Assembly (NCBI GenBank): GCA_013205245.1
Contig: JABMNH010000022.1
Coordinates: 1 to 64,000 of the forward strand
From: Flavobacteriales bacterium
GTDB lineage: Bacteria; Bacteroidota; Bacteroidia; Flavobacteriales; Flavobacteriaceae
Length of the DNA: 64,000 bases
Direction: 5' to 3'
Position 1 is the stretch's first letter; each line of letters begins with the position of its first letter. The position numbers and the translations under genes are program-made. The notes under the pieces were generated by a model, which was not told where the DNA came from, searched no databases, and was given only the letters and a program-made list of their open reading frames with translations. Below are positions 18,820 through 29,800 of the stretch, piece after piece.

Positions 18820-20583
18820 CTATAAATCTAACTTAAAGGTTTTTTTAAGAATTTCAATATTAGGGTTTTTTTCTTTAAGAGCTATGTATTTTTCTTGAGA
18901 AGTATAAATATATTCTTTTGTAGCAGCCTTATTTACAATTACTTTAAAGTCTATTTTGTAATTGTTAAGTTCTTTACGTAAACGTTCAAGTAAGGGCGTT
19001 TTACCTTTGTTAAACGAAATTTGCATGCCCTTATTAGGAAAGGTAACTTTAATGATGTCATCTTTAATTTGGGGTTTATTAGAGTTTAAAATCGAAAGCA
19101 TTATTTTTTCTCCAATAACGTCCAGATGTTCTAGATGCATGTTCCAAATTTTAAAAAATTGATCTTCAGTAAATGGGGTTCTTGGTAAATCTTTTTGTTT
19201 TGTATCGTTTGTTGCAGTGTTTATTGTCTTTTCTTTACTGATAAGACTTTTTAATGATAGGGCCGATCCGCTTCTTTTAGGAATGTTAAGTATGGGTTTT
19301 TTTAAAACGGGTGCTTTAATGTCAATTTTATTAGAAATCTTGTCTTTTTGCGAATCAGTTGGTTTTGAAGCAGGTTCTTCTTTATTTGGAACGGCGTAAT
19401 TCTCTTTAGGTTCTTCAAAATTTTTCTCAAGAATGATGTCTTTTTCAGAAACCGATTCTTTGTAAAAAGTAGCGGGTATTATAAAGGGTTTAGACTTTTT
19501 TTTTTCGTCTAATAAATTAGAGTCAAAATTTATAGAAGCCAGTTGCATCAAAGTAAGTTCTACTAATAGTCGCTGATTTTTACTTGTTTTGTAATTTAAA
19601 TCACAGGTGTTAGCCAATTCAATCGCTTTAAGCAAAAAGGGAACATCACAGGCTTTTGCCTGATTCAAATATAGTTCTTTGGCGCCATCGCCAACTTCTA
19701 ATAAGTTTACAGTTGCAGCATCTTTGGCTACTAAAATATCTCTAAAATGTGACGCCAATCCTGTTATGAAATGATGACCTTCAAAACCTTTATCAAGTAC
19801 TGTATTAAAGGCTAAAAACAATTGCGGAATGTTGTGTTTTAAAATTAAATCTGTTGTGTTAAAATAGACTTCGTAATCTAAAACATTCAGGTTTTCTATA
19901 ACAGCCAATCGGGTTAATTTAGCACCTGTAAAACTTACAACCCTATCAAAAGTAGAGAGGGCATCGCGTAAAGCACCATCGGCTTTTTGAGCGATGATAT
20001 GTAAGGCATCATCTTCGGCATCAATACCTTGTATTTTGGCAATTTTAATTAAATAATTTTTAATGTCTAAAACACCAATCCGTTTAAAATCGAATATCTG
20101 ACAACGCGATAAAATGGTTGGAATGATTTTATGCTTTTCGGTAGTGGCTAAAATAAATATGGCATGCGCAGGTGGTTCTTCTAAGGTCTTTAAAAAGGCG
20201 TTAAAAGCGGCCTGACTTAACATATGTACCTCATCAATTATATAGACTTTATAATTGCCCGTTTGAGGCGGGATTCTAACTTGATCGGTTAAATTTCTGA
20301 TATCATCAACAGAATTGTTTGAGGCGGCATCTAATTCAAAAATATTGAAAGAAAAATCTTCGTCTGGATCAATTTGCTCTAAATCTTTCTGATTTATACG
20401 CTTGGCTAATATTCTTGCACAAGTGGTTTTGCCAACACCTCTAGGGCCTGTAAACAAAAGGGCTTGCGCCAAATGGTTGCTTTTTATAGCATTTTCTAAG
20501 GTGTTTGTAATGGCTTGTTGCCCAACAACATCTTCAAAAATTTGAGGTCTGTATTTTCGTGCAGAAACTATAAATTGCTCCAT
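18820..20583 (-). CDS. dnaX: DNA polymerase III subunit gamma/tau
   Basis: Clamp-loader ATPase of 587 residues. It has Walker A GPRGVGKTTCARILAKR, Walker B IIDEVHML, the sensor ATTEKHKIIPTILSRC and the DnaX block FELDAASNNSVDDIRNLTDQVRIPP. The zinc module that usually sits between Walker A and FELDAASN is absent: the segment RINQKDLEQIDPDEDFSF has no cysteine. Domain III (about 230-360) and a low-complexity lysine-rich tail leading to a tau-like C-terminal domain follow. A TATCTTTG promoter element precedes it. Confidence 0.95.
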   Translation of the reverse strand: MEQFIVSARKYRPQIFEDVVGQQAITNTLENAIKSNHLAQALLFTGPRGVGKTTCARILAKRINQKDLEQIDPDEDFSFNIFELDAASNNSVDDIRNLTDQVRIPPQTGNYKVYIIDEVHMLSQAAFNAFLKTLEEPPAHAIFILATTEKHKIIPTILSRCQIFDFKRIGVLDIKNYLIKIAKIQGIDAEDDALHIIAQKADGALRDALSTFDRVVSFTGAKLTRLAVIENLNVLDYEVYFNTTDLILKHNIPQLFLAFNTVLDKGFEGHHFITGLASHFRDILVAKDAATVNLLEVGDGAKELYLNQAKACDVPFLLKAIELANTCDLNYKTSKNQRLLVELTLMQLASINFDSNLLDEKKKSKPFIIPATFYKESVSEKDIILEKNFEEPKENYAVPNKEEPASKPTDSQKDKISNKIDIKAPVLKKPILNIPKRSGSALSLKSLISKEKTINTATNDTKQKDLPRTPFTEDQFFKIWNMHLEHLDVIGEKIMLSILNSNKPQIKDDIIKVTFPNKGMQISFNKGKTPLLERLRKELNNYKIDFKVIVNKAATKEYIYTSQEKYIALKEKNPNIEILKKTFKLDL

Positions 20584-20606
20584 GTATAATTTTTAATTGA
20601 GGTGAA

Positions 20607-20614
20607 CAAAGATA
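20607..20614 (-). promoter_or_regulatory. Promoter -7 element for dnaX
   Basis: Reads TATCTTTG on the minus strand, an exact TAnnTTTG match 24 bases before the dnaX start, squeezed into the short gap after the upstream gene. Confidence 0.5.
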
Positions 20615-20619
20615 GTTTT

Positions 20620-22395
20620 TTAAGCGTAAATTTTGTTATATAAATCGGCGTATTTTTTCAAAATAACTTCACGTTTAGGTTTCATAGTTGGGGTTAATAA
20701 ACCGTTATCAACACCCCAAACATCGGGTGTTAATTCAAAGCGCTTAATTTTTTCCCAATTACCAAAACCTTCGTTTCCTTTATCAATTTCTTCTTGGATG
20801 CGATCTATGACTTTTTGGTTGGCAATCAAATCATTAATTGAATCAAATTCGTTTTCTAGATGGCGTTTAGCCCATTCTTTTACAAAAGCAAAATTAAGTT
20901 GAACTATAGCTGCTGGCATTTTTTGACCTTCGCCAACAACCAATATTTGTTCTATAAATAACGATTGTTTCATTTCGTTTTCTAAAAGAGCTGGCGAAAT
21001 ATATTTACCTCCAGAGGTTTTAAATATTTCTTTTTTCCGTCCAGTTATTTTTAAGAAACCATCAGCATCAAATTCGCCTTTATCTCCCGTATGAAAATAG
21101 CCATCAACAATAACTTCATTAGTCATTTTAGGATCTTTATAATAACCCATCATAACATTGGGACCTTTGCATAAAATTTCGCCATCTTCGGCAATTTTTA
21201 CCTCAACACCTTCAATGACTTTCCCCACAGTACCAATACGTTGCATGTTGTCATTATACATATTTACAGTAATAACAGGTGATGTTTCTGTAAGTCCATA
21301 GCCTTCCATTATCGGAATACCTGCTGCACAAAAAACTTTTGCCAAACGGGGTTGTAAAGCGGCGCTACCAGAAACCAATGTGCTAATATTACCGCCAAGT
21401 GCTTCTTGCCATTTTACAAAAATAAGCTTACGAGCAATTTTTAATTTAAGTTCATACCACCAGCCATTTTCGCCGTAAGGTTTATAATTAAGACCTAAAT
21501 CTACAGCCCAAAAGAATAAAGCTTTTTTTATACCAGTTAGTTCAGTGCCTTTCGCAATGATGGCATCGTACATTTTTTCAAGTAATCGGGGTACAGCTGT
21601 AAATAAATTTGGTTTTACTTCTTTAATATTAATACTTACTTTATCAAGACCTTCTGCAAAATAGATAGCAACATTTAAATATTGATATAAATACAAAATC
21701 ATGCGTTCAAATACATGACAAAGAGGGAGGAAACTCAGCGCTTTAGGACTGTCAACAATAATAGGAAACCTATTGCTTGATGACAATACATTACTTACCA
21801 CATTTTCATGAGAAAGCATCACACCTTTAGGTCTTCCTGTAGTTCCAGAAGTATAAATAAAAGTGGCTAAATCGGATGGCTTAACCTTATTTTTTCTTAC
21901 TTCAACATCTTTTTGTAAAGAGTCATCTGCGCCAAACTCTAAAAACTCTTGCCAATTACAGCATCCTTCAATGTCATCAAAAGAATATATTTCTTTAAGC
22001 AAGGGTGCTTTCTCTTTAGCAATTTTGGCTTTCTGATAAACTTCTTCATCAGAAACAAAACAATAAGTCACTTCGGCGTGATTAAAAATATATTCATAAT
22101 CGGCTGCCGCAATTGTAGGGTAGACAGGCACATTTTGAGCGCCAATTTGTAATACGCCAATATCCATAACAACCCATTCTGTTCTGTTTGTGCTAGATAT
22201 AACAGCAATTTTATCATTAGGTTTTATACCCAATTTCAAAAAAGCCCTACTTACTTTATTAGCTTTATTTATGAGTTCTTGAGATGAAGTAGATTCCCAA
22301 ACACCATTTTTCTTTGTAGAAAAGGCATTATCTAGACCTCCATTTTCTAATTGATAGTAAGCAAAATCAAAGAGGCGTGTTATTTTAGTTGTCAT
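20620..22395 (-). CDS. Long-chain fatty acid--CoA ligase
   Basis: AMP-forming acyl-CoA synthetase of 591 residues. The P-loop-like motif FIYTSGTTGRPKGVMLSHENV, GYGLTETSPVI and GYFHTGDKGEFDADGFLKITGRKKEIFKTSGGKYISP are all present, the last carrying the catalytic-domain rotation hinge. It activates fatty acids for lipid synthesis or breakdown. It is codirectional with dnaX and 36 bases upstream of it, but dnaX appears to have its own promoter. A FadD-type assignment is secure; chain-length preference is not visible. Confidence 0.9.
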   Translation of the reverse strand: MTTKITRLFDFAYYQLENGGLDNAFSTKKNGVWESTSSQELINKANKVSRAFLKLGIKPNDKIAVISSTNRTEWVVMDIGVLQIGAQNVPVYPTIAAADYEYIFNHAEVTYCFVSDEEVYQKAKIAKEKAPLLKEIYSFDDIEGCCNWQEFLEFGADDSLQKDVEVRKNKVKPSDLATFIYTSGTTGRPKGVMLSHENVVSNVLSSSNRFPIIVDSPKALSFLPLCHVFERMILYLYQYLNVAIYFAEGLDKVSINIKEVKPNLFTAVPRLLEKMYDAIIAKGTELTGIKKALFFWAVDLGLNYKPYGENGWWYELKLKIARKLIFVKWQEALGGNISTLVSGSAALQPRLAKVFCAAGIPIMEGYGLTETSPVITVNMYNDNMQRIGTVGKVIEGVEVKIAEDGEILCKGPNVMMGYYKDPKMTNEVIVDGYFHTGDKGEFDADGFLKITGRKKEIFKTSGGKYISPALLENEMKQSLFIEQILVVGEGQKMPAAIVQLNFAFVKEWAKRHLENEFDSINDLIANQKVIDRIQEEIDKGNEGFGNWEKIKRFELTPDVWGVDNGLLTPTMKPKREVILKKYADLYNKIYA

Positions 22396-22507
22396 ATTTT
22401 TATAAAGTTTCTAGTTTGCAAAGTAGTAAAATTAATCTATATATAAAACTCTTTACTCATGCTTAAAAAATGTAATAATCAGTTAAGTTTCTCTTAATTG
22501 TATTGTT

Positions 22508-22515
22508 TATCTTTG
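22508..22515 (+). promoter_or_regulatory. Promoter -7 element for pheT
   Basis: TATCTTTG, an exact TAnnTTTG match, 24 bases before the pheT start codon in the divergent intergenic region. Confidence 0.55.
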
Positions 22516-22539
22516 CATCCTAAAAATAAGTAAAAAAGA

Positions 22540-24969
22540 ATGAAGATTTCTTACAAGTGGTTACAAAAATACTTACCTATAGATTTAGATATAAACAAGG
22601 TTAGTGAAATTTTAACCGATTTAGGTCTTGAAGTAGAAGGCGTAGAAGCCATTGAAAGCATTAAAGGAAGTTTAAAAGGCATTGTTGTTGGCAAAGTGTT
22701 GACTTGCGGAAAGCATCCAAATGCCGATCGATTAAATGTAACTACTGTAGATTTAGGTGATGGTGTTCCTGTTCAAATTGTTTGTGGTGCACCTAATGTG
22801 GCTAAAGGTCAGACGGTTCCTGTAGCAACTGTTGGCACTACTTTATATGATGATAAAGGCGAGGCTTTTATAATTAAGAAAAGTAAAATAAGAGGTGAGG
22901 AAAGTTTTGGAATGATTTGCGCCGAAGATGAATTGGGTTTAGGAAAATCTCACGACGGCATTATGGTTTTAGACAATTCTTTAAAAGCGGGTACACCTGC
23001 TGCTAAAGTATTTAATATAGAAACCGATTACACAATAGAAATTGGTTTAACGCCCAATCGTGCCGATGCCATGAGCCATTTAGGCGTGGCGCGCGATTTA
23101 AGGGCAGGGCTTACCCAACAAGGCATTAACTCAAAATTGATTACACCTTCTGTAAGCGATTTTCATGTAGAAGAACGCACTTTTAAAATTGACATAGATG
23201 TGCAAGATAATCTTCGTGCACCCAGATATGTTGGTTTGAGTATTACCGATATTAAAATAGCCGAATCGCCAGAATGGCTAAAAAACAGATTAAATGCCAT
23301 TGGTCTAACGCCGATTAATAATGTTGTGGATATTACAAATTTTGTACTTCACGATCTTGGGCAGCCACTTCATGCTTTTGATGCCAATAAAATAAAAAAG
23401 AATAAAGTCATCGTTAAAACCTTAAAAGAAGGTACCAAATTCACAACCTTAGATGGTGTTGAACGCACGCTTCATCAAGAAGATTTAATGATATGTGATG
23501 GCGAAGAAAACCCGATGTGTATTGCTGGTGTCTTTGGCGGATTAGAATCTGGTATTAATGAAAACACAACAGCTATATTTTTAGAGAGTGCTTATTTTAA
23601 TCCTGTAAGTATCCGTAAAACGGCTAAAAGACATGCTTTAAATACCGATGCCTCTTTCCGTTTTGAGCGTGGTATCGATCCTAATATTACAGAATACACA
23701 CTAAAACGTGCGGCTATTTTGATTCATGAATTGGCAGGCGGTAAAATTTCTTCAGAAATAATTGATATTTACCCAAATAAAATTGACGATTTTCAAATAT
23801 TCTTGTCTTATGAAAGGATGAATAAATTAATTGGCCATTTCATTGATTCAGATATCATTCAGAACATATTGGTATCGTTAGATATAAAAATTAATAACCA
23901 CACAGAAACAGGATTAAACCTTACAATTCCGGCTTACCGTGTTGATGTAACAAGAGAAGTAGATGTTTTTGAAGAAATATTGCGTGTTTATGGCTATAAC
24001 AACGTAGAGTTTTCAGAAAAATTAAACATGTCTATTACGTCTTCTGTTGAGCAAAAGAATGAAAAAATTCAAAATATAGTTTCAACACAACTCATCAATT
24101 CAGGTTTTTTTGAAACGATGGCAAATTCGCTCACAAAGCCTAATTATACTGATTATTCTGATCAAATAAACGCCGATGCAAATGTTACTATTTTAAATCC
24201 GCTAAGTCAAGATTTATCAGTAATGCGTCAATCAATGTTGTTTAGTGGTTTAGAAACAGTTTCGTTTAATATCAATAGAAAAAATAAAGATTTAAAATTG
24301 TTTGAATTTGGTAAAACCTATCATAAATTCAATGATAAATACCAAGAAGAAAAACATTTAAGTTTATTTATAACAGGCAACAAATTGCCATTGGTATGGA
24401 ATTCTACGGCACAACAGTCAGATTTCTTTTACCTTAAAGGGATTGTAACAATGCTGCTACATAGGTTAGGCGCAACAGAAGTTAAACCTAAACCAACTAA
24501 AAACGATGTGTTTTCTGAGGGTTTAAGTTTGAGCTTAGGAAAAATTAAAGTGGTAGATTTTGGTGTTGTAAAATCAAATATCACAAAAGATTTTGGCATT
24601 AAGCAAGAGGTCTTATACGCCGATTTTAATTGGTCGGCTTTGTTAAAATTAGCGCAAAATAAATCAATAAAAGTGAGTTTACCTTCAAAATTTCCTGAAG
24701 TAAAACGCGATTTAGCTTTGCTTATAAATAACGAAACCACTTTCTTAGATATCTATCGTTTGGCAAAAGAGACAGAGCGCAGTTATTTAAAATCTATTGA
24801 TTTATTTGATGTGTATGAAGGCAAAAATTTACCCGATGGCAAGAAATCGTATGCGGTAAGTTTTATGCTACAAGACGAAGAAAAGACTTTAGATGAAAAG
24901 CAAATAGAAGGTATCATGCAAAAATTGCAAGGTGCTTTTGAAAATAAATTAGGCGCAAGTTTAAGATAA
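22540..24969 (+). CDS. pheT: Phenylalanine--tRNA ligase beta subunit
   Basis: An 809-residue beta subunit that charges tRNA-Phe with the alpha subunit PheS (not in this window). Domain order is clear: N-terminal MKISYKWLQKYL, EMAP-type tRNA-binding domain (about 40-150, IVCGAPNVAKGQTVPVA), B3/B4 editing domain (about 210-380, with RFERGIDP at its end), B5 domain, core, and the C-terminal FDX-ACB anticodon-binding domain (about 715-809, FPEVKRDLALLIN). Length is normal. It is monocistronic and followed by a cluster of dispersed repeats. Confidence 0.97.
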   Translation: MKISYKWLQKYLPIDLDINKVSEILTDLGLEVEGVEAIESIKGSLKGIVVGKVLTCGKHPNADRLNVTTVDLGDGVPVQIVCGAPNVAKGQTVPVATVGTTLYDDKGEAFIIKKSKIRGEESFGMICAEDELGLGKSHDGIMVLDNSLKAGTPAAKVFNIETDYTIEIGLTPNRADAMSHLGVARDLRAGLTQQGINSKLITPSVSDFHVEERTFKIDIDVQDNLRAPRYVGLSITDIKIAESPEWLKNRLNAIGLTPINNVVDITNFVLHDLGQPLHAFDANKIKKNKVIVKTLKEGTKFTTLDGVERTLHQEDLMICDGEENPMCIAGVFGGLESGINENTTAIFLESAYFNPVSIRKTAKRHALNTDASFRFERGIDPNITEYTLKRAAILIHELAGGKISSEIIDIYPNKIDDFQIFLSYERMNKLIGHFIDSDIIQNILVSLDIKINNHTETGLNLTIPAYRVDVTREVDVFEEILRVYGYNNVEFSEKLNMSITSSVEQKNEKIQNIVSTQLINSGFFETMANSLTKPNYTDYSDQINADANVTILNPLSQDLSVMRQSMLFSGLETVSFNINRKNKDLKLFEFGKTYHKFNDKYQEEKHLSLFITGNKLPLVWNSTAQQSDFFYLKGIVTMLLHRLGATEVKPKPTKNDVFSEGLSLSLGKIKVVDFGVVKSNITKDFGIKQEVLYADFNWSALLKLAQNKSIKVSLPSKFPEVKRDLALLINNETTFLDIYRLAKETERSYLKSIDLFDVYEGKNLPDGKKSYAVSFMLQDEEKTLDEKQIEGIMQKLQGAFENKLGASLR

Positions 24970-24981
24970 AATTTATATGAT

Positions 24982-25140
24982 TTGTCATTCCGACAGAGGT
25001 ACAAAGTACCGACGAGGAATCTTTTTATCAATAATCTAATTATCATCCTGAACTGTCATCCTGAGCGAAGTCGAAGGAGGAGTCGAAGGAATTTAACAAT
25101 ATCCATGCAAATGTCAGGCTGAGCGTAGTCAAAGCCTATT
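24982..25140. repeat. Cluster of dispersed palindromic intergenic repeats
   Basis: TTGTCATTCCGACAGAGG ... GACGAGGAATCT (24982-25022) is followed by CTGTCATCCTGAGCGAAGTCGAAGG (in part 25054-25078), a partial AGTCGAAGGA copy, and ATGTCAGGCTGAGCGTAGTCAAAG (about 25111-25135). The same families recur at 27579-27688 and 30686-30800. GGTAC/GTACC pairing inside the first unit and inversion between units allow hairpins. They fill the gap between pheT and pyrD. Confidence 0.8.
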
Positions 25141-25152
25141 TGAACCTAGCGA

Positions 25153-26175
25153 ATGTACAAAACTATAATCCGCCCCATATTATTTCTGTTTCATCCAGAG
25201 TTGATTCATCATATCACTTTTGCGACGCTTAAAATACTGTTTAAAATCCCTGGTTTTAGTGTGCTGATAAAAGCGAATTTTGGTTTAACCGATAAAAATT
25301 TAGAGCGCAACCTTTTCGGATTGCATTTTAAAAATCCTGTAGGATTGGCAGCTGGGTTTGATAAGAACGCCGGGTTGTTTGATGAATTGGGTGCTTTTGG
25401 ATTCGGGTTTGTAGAAATAGGTACCGTCACACCAAAACCACAATCTGGGAATCCTAAAAGACGTTTGTTTCGGTTAAAAAAAGACAATGCGCTTATCAAC
25501 CGTATGGGTTTTAATAATGATGGGGTAGAAGTGATAGCCGAACGTTTAAAACATCGTAAAACAGATGTAATTATTGGTGGGAATATTGGTAAAAACAAAA
25601 TCACACCCAATGAAAAGGCCGTTGATGATTATCTTATTTGTTTTGATAAACTCTTTGATGTGGTCGATTATTTTGTTGTGAATGTCAGTTCTCCAAACAC
25701 ACCAAATTTACGAGCCTTACAAGATAAAAAACCGCTCACAGAAATATTACAGGCTTTACAAAACGCCAATAATGATAAATCAAAACAAAAACCAATCCTT
25801 TTAAAAATAGCCCCAGATTTAGCCGATAGTCAGCTTTTAGACATTATAGACATTGTTAAAATCACAAAAATTGCGGGCCTTATCGCGACCAATACAACGC
25901 TTTCAAGAGACGGCTTAAAGTCCGAGAATAAAAAAGAAACAGGCGGCTTAAGTGGTAAACCATTAACCAATCGTGCTACCGAAGTGATTCGGTTTTTAGC
26001 AGAAAAATCCGATAAGGCTTTTCCGATTATTGGCGTGGGTGGCATTCATTCTCCAGAGGATGCCCAAGACAAAATAGAGGCAGGTGCAGATTTGGTACAG
26101 CTTTATACTGGATTTATTTACGAGGGCCCAAGTTTGGTTAAACGGATAAATAAAAGCTTGTTGGGCATCAAGTAA
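25153..26175 (+). CDS. pyrD: Dihydroorotate dehydrogenase (quinone), class 2
   Basis: Oxidises dihydroorotate to orotate in pyrimidine synthesis, passing electrons to membrane quinone. The 340-residue length and the N-terminal amphipathic extension (about 1-45) mark class 2. FMN-binding and catalytic blocks are visible: [36 protein letters not shown], and [12 protein letters not shown] with the class 2 catalytic serine. [28 protein letters not shown] lies near the end. It starts right after the repeat cluster. Confidence 0.96.
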   Translation: MYKTIIRPILFLFHPELIHHITFATLKILFKIPGFSVLIKANFGLTDKNLERNLFGLHFKNPVGLAAGFDKNAGLFDELGAFGFGFVEIGTVTPKPQSGNPKRRLFRLKKDNALINRMGFNNDGVEVIAERLKHRKTDVIIGGNIGKNKITPNEKAVDDYLICFDKLFDVVDYFVVNVSSPNTPNLRALQDKKPLTEILQALQNANNDKSKQKPILLKIAPDLADSQLLDIIDIVKITKIAGLIATNTTLSRDGLKSENKKETGGLSGKPLTNRATEVIRFLAEKSDKAFPIIGVGGIHSPEDAQDKIEAGADLVQLYTGFIYEGPSLVKRINKSLLGIK

Positions 26176-26184
26176 GTTCTTACT

Positions 26185-26787
26185 TTATATAGCTGTAGCC
26201 ATTGATTTCATCAAAAAATAGGCAACAGGTAATGAAATTAAAAAACCAATAAGTAGCGGTTGCCATGAGCTTTTGGTTTGGTAAGTAGTATCAGAATTCA
26301 GCTCAGGTTTTATAAAATATTGATAAAGTAAATAACAGCCTAACAAACTTGTCAAAACACTTATTATTGGCGATGTTATTTTTAAAGCACCCATAAGATA
26401 AACTTGCAGTAAAGAATAAGCCAAACCAGAAAAAATTGCCAATCGTGACTTCGCCTTATTTTTAAGCTGAATAAGGTTTAGTGCTATTAAAATACTGCTT
26501 GCAAAGACCGAAAATAACACACCGAATAATATGATAAAATTAAAACTGTAAAGTTCTATTTTCTCAATTGCTACACTTTTAGATTGTATTGGTGCCGCAA
26601 TTTCACGCGCTTCAAGTTTGGTTTTTAAGTTGAGAATTTCAGGATTGTCAAAACCACGTTTTTCCAGCTCCCAAATAGCAGCTAAAACAGCTTCTTCTTG
26701 ATAATCAGAACTGTTATTGAAATAAGTTTTCAATTCCGATTCGTTCATTTTCAGCATTTTACTAGAAAAGTAATTTTCGTTTGTCAT
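26185..26787 (-). CDS. Hypothetical membrane protein
   Basis: A 200-residue protein I cannot assign. Residues 1 to about 75 are soluble and acidic, with a motif EEAVLAAIWELEKRGF that looks like a short helical domain. Four hydrophobic helices follow at about 80-105, 115-135, 140-160 and 175-195. No catalytic motif is visible. It lies convergent with pyrD and 40 bases after the purL start region on the same strand direction, but no functional link is evident. Confidence 0.6.
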   Translation of the reverse strand: MTNENYFSSKMLKMNESELKTYFNNSSDYQEEAVLAAIWELEKRGFDNPEILNLKTKLEAREIAAPIQSKSVAIEKIELYSFNFIILFGVLFSVFASSILIALNLIQLKNKAKSRLAIFSGLAYSLLQVYLMGALKITSPIISVLTSLLGCYLLYQYFIKPELNSDTTYQTKSSWQPLLIGFLISLPVAYFLMKSMATAI

Positions 26788-26826
26788 AATTTATAGTTGT
26801 TTGACCAACACAAGATACGTCTTTTA

Positions 26827-29800
26827 TTAATGTTTTACTACCCAATCTTTTGCATTGACAAAAGCTTCTAACCACGGACTCACTTCATCATTTCTGTCTT
26901 TTGGATAATGCGCCCAATTCCAAGGAAAAGTAGAGCGTTCTAAATGTGGCATCATTACGGTATGACGTCCGTCAACCGATGTCAACATAGCTGTGTTAAA
27001 ATCTGATCCGTTTGGATTGGCAGGATAAGCATCATAACCATATTTACCAGCAATATTATAGCGACTTTCTTTGTAAGAAAAACTGAATTTTCCTTCACCG
27101 TGTGCAGACCAAATACCCAATTTACTTCCGGCAAGGCTAGATAACATGACCGAATTATTTTCAAGTATTTCTACAGAAGTAAAATTACATTCAAATTTAC
27201 CAGAATCATTGTGCAACATTTTTGGTTTCTCTTGATGATTAGGTGTTATTAAACCCAATTCAACAAACAATTGGCAACCATTGCAAACACCTAGAGATAA
27301 AGTATCTTCTCTGGCAAAGAAATTATCTAAAGCCTTTTTAGCTTTTGGATTGTATAAAAAAGAACCTGCCCAACCTTTGGCAGAACCCAATACATCGGAG
27401 TTTGAAAAACCACCAACGGCTACTATAAATTGGATGTCTTCTAAAGTTTCGCGGCCACTGATTAAATCGGTCATATGAACGTCTTTTACGTCAAATCCGG
27501 CAAGGTGCATGGCGTACGCCATTTCGCGTTCAGAGTTGCTGCCTTTTTCACGAATAACCGCTGCTTTTGGTCGCATTTCGTCATTGCGAATCCCGACTTC
27601 TCGGGATGAAGCAATCTCTTCATCTGTTTGCTCAAAATCCCTTCGACTCCGCTCAGGGTGACTTTCTGCATTTTTATTTGCAATGACGTTTGGCAATTTT
27701 CCTGTAAAATTCTCAGGAAATTTAAATTGTAAAGGTTGATTTTTATAATTGGCAAAGCGCTCATCTGCTTTAGCTTTACCCGATTGGTGACTGTCTAATA
27801 AGTAGGAGGTTTCAAACCAATAATCGCGGTATTCTGCGATGTTAAATAGGTAGGTTTCAAGACCATTAATCAAAGTCAAGTTGGCACTATTTATAGCAGA
27901 TCCGATTTGCGTAAAGTCAACTTGTGAATTGTTTAAAATCGCTTCAAAAGCTCCTGGCTGATTGGTCTGAACCACCAATCCGGCATTTTCTGAAAACAAT
28001 AATTTAACCGCATCATTTTCATTCAATGCAGATAAATTAATCTCAGCGCCAAGCTGATTATCAGCAAAACACATTTCTAACAAACAGGTTAAAAGGCCAC
28101 CTGCCGACACATCGTGTCCGGCTGTAATAAGTCCGTCTGAAATGCAAGTCTGAATGGCATTAAAAGCCTTTTTAAAATATGCGGCATCTTTAATATCGGG
28201 TGTGTCGCTACCTATTTTATCCAAACTTTGGGCAAAGCTTGAGCCCCCCAATTTAAAGCTGTCTTTCGATAAATTCAGATAATAAATTTTGTTGTTAGCA
28301 TCGGTTTTTAAAACGGGCTCAACAACTTTGGTAATGTCGTTGCAATGCGCCCCAGCTGAAATAATGACTGTTCCAGGTGCCATTACATTGCCATCGGGAT
28401 ATTTTTGTGTCATCGATAAGGAATCTTTTCCGGTCGGAATATTAATGCCCAAATCAATAGCAAAATCCGATACCGCTTTAACGGCGTTATACAACCGTAC
28501 ATCTTCGCCAGCATTTCGACAAGGCCACATCCAGTTAGCAGATAAAGACACCGATTTTAATTGGTCTTCTAATGGCGCCCAAACCAAATTGGTTAAAGAC
28601 TCCGCAATAGCATTTCTAGAACCAGCTTCTACATCTATTAAAGCGCTTAATGGCGCATGACCTATAGACGTAGCAATTCCGTTTTGGCCTTTATAATCTA
28701 AAGCCATCACACCCACATCATTTAAAGGGAGTTGCAAAGGCCCGCAGGTTTGCTGCTTGGCAACTTTCCCGGTAACACAACGGTCCACTTTATTGGTCAG
28801 CCAATCTTTACAAGCCACAGCTTCAAGCTGTAACACATTTTTGGCATAGGTGTAAATATTTGCAATATTATAAGTTAAATCTTGATAGTTTTGAACGAGC
28901 GTTTCATCGGTCATTACCGTTTTTGGCGAACTGCCAAACATATCGCTTAAAGCCAAATCAATCGGATTTTTATCTTCCTTATCGGATGTAAAAGTAAAAC
29001 GTTCATCATCTGTAACCACACCAACTTCATAAAATGGTGCACGTTCGCGTTCGGCTATTTTTTTTAGCAAATCAGCATCTTTTTTGTGGATGACTAAGCC
29101 CATCCGTTCTTGCGATTCATTGCCGATAATTTCCTTGGCAGATAGGGTAGGATCGCCTAAAGGCAATTTATTAATGGCAATGATACCACCGGTTTCTTCA
29201 ACCAATTCCGACAAACAATTTAAATGGCCACCTGCGCCGTGATCGTGAATGGAAACAATGGGATTGACATCGCTTTCTACCATCGCACGGATGGCATTGG
29301 CTGCCCTTTTTTGCATTTCGGGATTAGAGCGTTGCACGGCATTTAGTTCAATGCGATTGCTCATATCGCCAGTATTGGCAGATGAAACAGCCGCGCCACC
29401 CATACCAATACGGTAATTGTCGCCACCTAAAATAATGATTTTATCACCTGTTTTTGGTCTGTCTTTTAAACTGTCTTGTGCTTTTCCAAAACCAATGCCA
29501 CCAGCTTGCATAATAACCTTATCAAAACCCAACTTGCGGTTGTGTTCTTCGTGTTCAAAAGTCAAAAGAGAACCAGAAATTAAAGGTTGTCCGAATTTGT
29601 TACCAAAATCGGATGCGCCATTTGAGGCCTTTATCAAAATATCAATGGGTGTTTGGTACAACCATTGGCGTTCTGGCATGGTTTCCCAAGTACGTTGTTT
29701 TAAACGCGAATAAGATGTCATATAAACCGCTGTTCCTGCTAAAGGTAAAGACCCTTTTCCGCCGGCAAGCCTGTCGCGGATTTCACCACCAGAACCTGTA

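Noticed and set aside
22100-22130. GTAGGGT inside the acyl-CoA ligase gene
   Set aside because: It lies within coding sequence and has no TTGTTTTATA element 14 bases downstream.
27486-27764. 92-codon frame on the minus strand in a second frame across the purL repeat
   Set aside because: It is an alternative-frame reading of purL and the palindromic repeat, with no signal or family sequence.
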